Shown in pieces: positions 7,012-8,570 of a DNA stretch of 8,570 nt (positions within the stretch are counted from its first letter, which is position 1; each line of letters opens with the position of its first letter). A program made the translations under genes and the position numbers. The DNA lies in the NCBI GenBank assembly GCA_031290315.1, contig JAITNS010000064.1, positions 1-8,570 of the forward strand. Reading direction: 5' to 3'. The notes beneath the pieces are model-generated. The model was given only the letters and a program-made list of their open reading frames with translations, did no database searches and was not told the origin of the DNA. The stretch comes from Puniceicoccales bacterium. Lineage in GTDB: Bacteria; Verrucomicrobiota; Verrucomicrobiia; Opitutales; LL51.

Positions 7012-7023
7012 TATAGCCGTGGA

Positions 7024-7099
<76 letters not shown>

Positions 7100-7158
7100 T
7101 TCATAATGCTTGTGAAATATTATAACACGATATCACAATTCGATAGAAATTTTCTCAT

Positions 7159-8331
7159 CTATTCATCGCGAGAAAAAACAAGTCCTATTGTATCTTGCGC
7201 TTTTTTAATTTCTCCTAGGAATTTTTGCTCGGAACAAGGAAAAGCAGATTTTAAACGGAGTTGTTGTAATACTTTGTTGTATTCGAAAATAATTTTTATG
7301 ATAAACATTTCCTCATCTGAGTTTGCAAAAAAGCCAATGGGTGTATTAAATTTCACAAAAAATAGGATATCGGTTGCATTAGCTTCATCTGCACTGTCTT
7401 TGGTAATGATTGCTTCCGTATGGTATAGGCAAGATTTGAGAAATTTACTTAATATAATATCATCTCGGCATTCCTCTTCCTCTAAATCATAGGAAAATGT
7501 AAGCATGGTAAATAATTCCTCCATAGGCCTAAAGAAGATGTTATCCTCGTCCTCGTCCTCCTTCGGGAAATGTTTCCTTAATATGTGTAATATTGGACGT
7601 AGACTAATGTTTATTCGAGGTTGATTGCCAACTTGCGCTAAAATTACTTCCGCATCTTTCATGGCATTACTGATTGCGTCTAAACATTTAGGTAAGTTAT
7701 TAATTCTAACAAAAAGTGTTTCATGGATTATATGATTACATTTGGTAAGATTATCTAAAAAATTTATAAGCTTAAGACTTGGAAAGAATCTCTGCATACT
7801 TTTGACTATCGGATTTAACTGATTAATTAGTTCAGTAAAACGATCTTGTATGGATTTATCTATATTAACAGGCATTACGATAGACGAAGTCGCTTTGTTG
7901 GCAGGCAAAAGCAAAGTCGCTTTGTTGGTAAACAAAAGCAAAGTCGCTTTGTTGGCAGGCATTGTTAAAGCCGGAGTCTCTCTCTTCCAAAAGTAGGCTC
8001 CTGGATTCTTGCAATGAGATTGAAGTACTCTATTTAGTTCTTTAAGTTCGGCTTTTGCATCTTGCACTTTCTGACTCCAGGCATGATATAAACGATAGAA
8101 TCCATCTTTATCATTGAATGCAGGGTTTTCATCGAATAGTCTAGAAAACTGATTCAGGGGCAAAAATTTTCTTCTATCCGATGTAACTGGAATTGAAAAA
8201 GTATCTGCATCCTTTATTAATTCTAGTAATGATGGATAATATACTACCTTTGGGTTAAGACTCCCGAAGGATATGTTATTAACAAAAAGTACGTATGAAA
8301 ACGGTACAACTAATTTATATATATTTTTCAT
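7159..8331 (-). CDS. Predicted exported protein of unknown function with internal 9-residue repeats
   Basis: I do not recognise this 390-residue protein. The start is ATG 8331, giving MKNIYK followed by a hydrophobic run (7-22) and a possible signal peptidase site after SFG (about 21-23), so export from the cytoplasm is likely. The mature part is mostly helical in look, with a charged helix at about 85-103 and repeats PANKATLLL, FTNKATLLL and PANKATSSI at 125-151. It also has an acidic run KEDEDEDN (257-264), another acidic patch DLEEEEC (282-288) and six cysteines (107, 198, 216, 288, 301, 366), an even number compatible with disulfides. No transmembrane segment is evident after the signal. 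The gene converges on tRNA-Phe with 59 bp between, and no partner gene is visible. No Shine-Dalgarno is seen; an isolated TTGACA lies upstream on the minus strand without a well-spaced -10. It could be a lineage-specific surface or secreted factor; no function is claimed. Confidence 0.8.
   Translation of the reverse strand: MKNIYKLVVPFSYVLFVNNISFGSLNPKVVYYPSLLELIKDADTFSIPVTSDRRKFLPLNQFSRLFDENPAFNDKDGFYRLYHAWSQKVQDAKAELKELNRVLQSHCKNPGAYFWKRETPALTMPANKATLLLFTNKATLLLPANKATSSIVMPVNIDKSIQDRFTELINQLNPIVKSMQRFFPSLKLINFLDNLTKCNHIIHETLFVRINNLPKCLDAISNAMKDAEVILAQVGNQPRINISLRPILHILRKHFPKEDEDEDNIFFRPMEELFTMLTFSYDLEEEECRDDIILSKFLKSCLYHTEAIITKDSADEANATDILFFVKFNTPIGFFANSDEEMFIIKIIFEYNKVLQQLRLKSAFPCSEQKFLGEIKKAQDTIGLVFSRDE
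7544..7561. repeat. Three-copy 6-bp tract coding Glu-Asp
   Basis: TCCTCG, TCCTCG, TCCTCC occur in a row on the + strand and encode the Glu/Asp alternation at residues 258-263 of the minus-strand exported protein. A change by one unit would keep the frame (two residues). It is too short to be more than a weak candidate for length variation. Confidence 0.6.
7887..7962. repeat. 27-bp tandem repeat, 2.8 copies, in frame
   Basis: Units begin at 7887, 7914 and 7941, exactly 27 bp apart, sharing AAGTCGCTTTGTTGG as the invariant core; the third copy matches for about 22 bp. They encode the nine-residue repeats at residues 125-151 of the exported protein. Copies two and three each contain the inverted repeat CAAAG-TCG-CTTTG (7912-7924 and 7939-7951). 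The near-identity of the DNA suggests recent expansion by slippage or recombination, and any gain or loss of units would keep the reading frame. Confidence 0.9.
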
Positions 8332-8361
8332 GGTGCTTTTAATCCATACTATATCTTTATA

Positions 8362-8553
8362 ATGTCAAATATATTTTTTAAAATATTTAATTCATTTTTT
8401 TATAATATAATACTTATGTATCATAATGCAGTAATCGACAAGCTTGCGCTGAAGAATTATAATGTAATATTTTCTTGGGTTGATTTTTGTGATGAAATTG
8501 CTAAATTACTAGAGGAAACAATTTGCACGAAAATGTACTTGATCGTTAATTAA
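8362..8553 (+). CDS. Doubtful small ORF, 63 codons, divergent from the exported protein
   Basis: An ATG at 8362 opens a 63-codon frame to TAA at 8551-8553; an internal ATG at 8416 would make a 45-residue form. TATAAT-like sequence lies at 8401-8410, just before that second ATG. The second half looks protein-like (VDFCDEIAKLLEE, an amphipathic helix). The first half (FFKIFNSFFYNII) is what AT-rich DNA codes by default. There is no ribosome binding site and no family I know. An ATG follows the stop directly at 8554 and reads MKIIK into the window edge, so this could be the upstream part of a short gene pair. The DNA between 8332 and 8430 is extremely AT-rich and is otherwise featureless. Confidence 0.2.
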   Translation: MSNIFFKIFNSFFYNIILMYHNAVIDKLALKNYNVIFSWVDFCDEIAKLLEETICTKMYLIVN

Positions 8554-8570
8554 ATGAAAATTATTAAAAA

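Larger units (their letters stand above)
6648..7023. other. Divergent intergenic region between tyrP and tRNA-Phe
   Basis: These 376 bp separate the divergent tyrP-like gene and tRNA-Phe. The tyrP side (6648-6790) is AT-rich. It holds a candidate tyrP promoter, a possible 11-codon leader ORF, an 8-bp GTGAAAAA pair and a 12-bp direct repeat. The tRNA side (6790-7023) contains a 52-codon ORF of doubtful reality and the tRNA promoter. I see no strong hairpin-plus-T-run terminator and no known riboswitch such as a T-box in either direction. Confidence 0.7.

Noticed and set aside
7103..7140. Imperfect inverted repeat (GTGAAAT...ATATCAC) between tRNA-Phe and the exported-protein gene, as a terminator
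   Set aside because: The stem is short with a mismatch, the loop is AT-rich and no T-run follows in either direction, so a terminator call is not supported.

Overview
This AT-rich window (AT content falls unevenly, and is highest at the right end) looks like a bacterial chromosome segment, probably from the PVC group (Verrucomicrobia/Chlamydiae-like). This placement is inference. AccA has a C-terminal half of the Chlamydia/Verrucomicrobia type (YSVISPEGCAAILWKD, EPLGGAHRNP), and the window carries an Na+/H+ antiporter of a family I associate with Chlamydiae and Verrucomicrobia, plus a TyrP-like aromatic amino acid permease and an OppA-like lipoprotein. The oxygen-independent ribonucleotide reductase points to an anaerobic or micro-oxic lifestyle. 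The set of uptake genes suits a host-associated bacterium that imports amino acids and peptides. No gene settles the genus.

Layout, left to right: (1) the C-terminal part of nrdD on the + strand, cut by the window edge. (2) Four genes on the - strand, in transcription order tyrP-like (5520-6647), nhaE-like antiporter (4037-5461), oppA-like (2359-3945) and accA (1299-2285); accA converges on nrdD. (3) A 376-bp non-coding stretch (6648-7023) upstream of tyrP. It holds a candidate tyrP promoter, a possible 11-codon leader peptide ending Tyr-Phe-Phe-Tyr-Phe, short direct repeats, a doubtful 52-codon ORF and the promoter of the next gene. (4) tRNA-Phe(GAA) on the + strand, divergent from tyrP. (5) A 390-residue predicted exported protein of unknown function on the - strand, with a 27-bp in-frame tandem repeat. 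(6) A very AT-rich right end with one doubtful 63-codon ORF and possibly the first codons of another gene.

Functionally, the left two thirds is conserved metabolism and transport: anaerobic dNTP synthesis, malonyl-CoA synthesis for fatty acids, peptide capture, sodium/proton exchange and aromatic amino acid uptake. To the right of the tRNA the content changes to genes I do not recognise.

The most interesting observation is the short aromatic-rich ORF just upstream of the aromatic amino acid permease. It has the same GTGAAAAA-N9-ATG start context as the permease, which suggests a leader-peptide sensor for phenylalanine/tyrosine supply. This is a hypothesis from sequence only.
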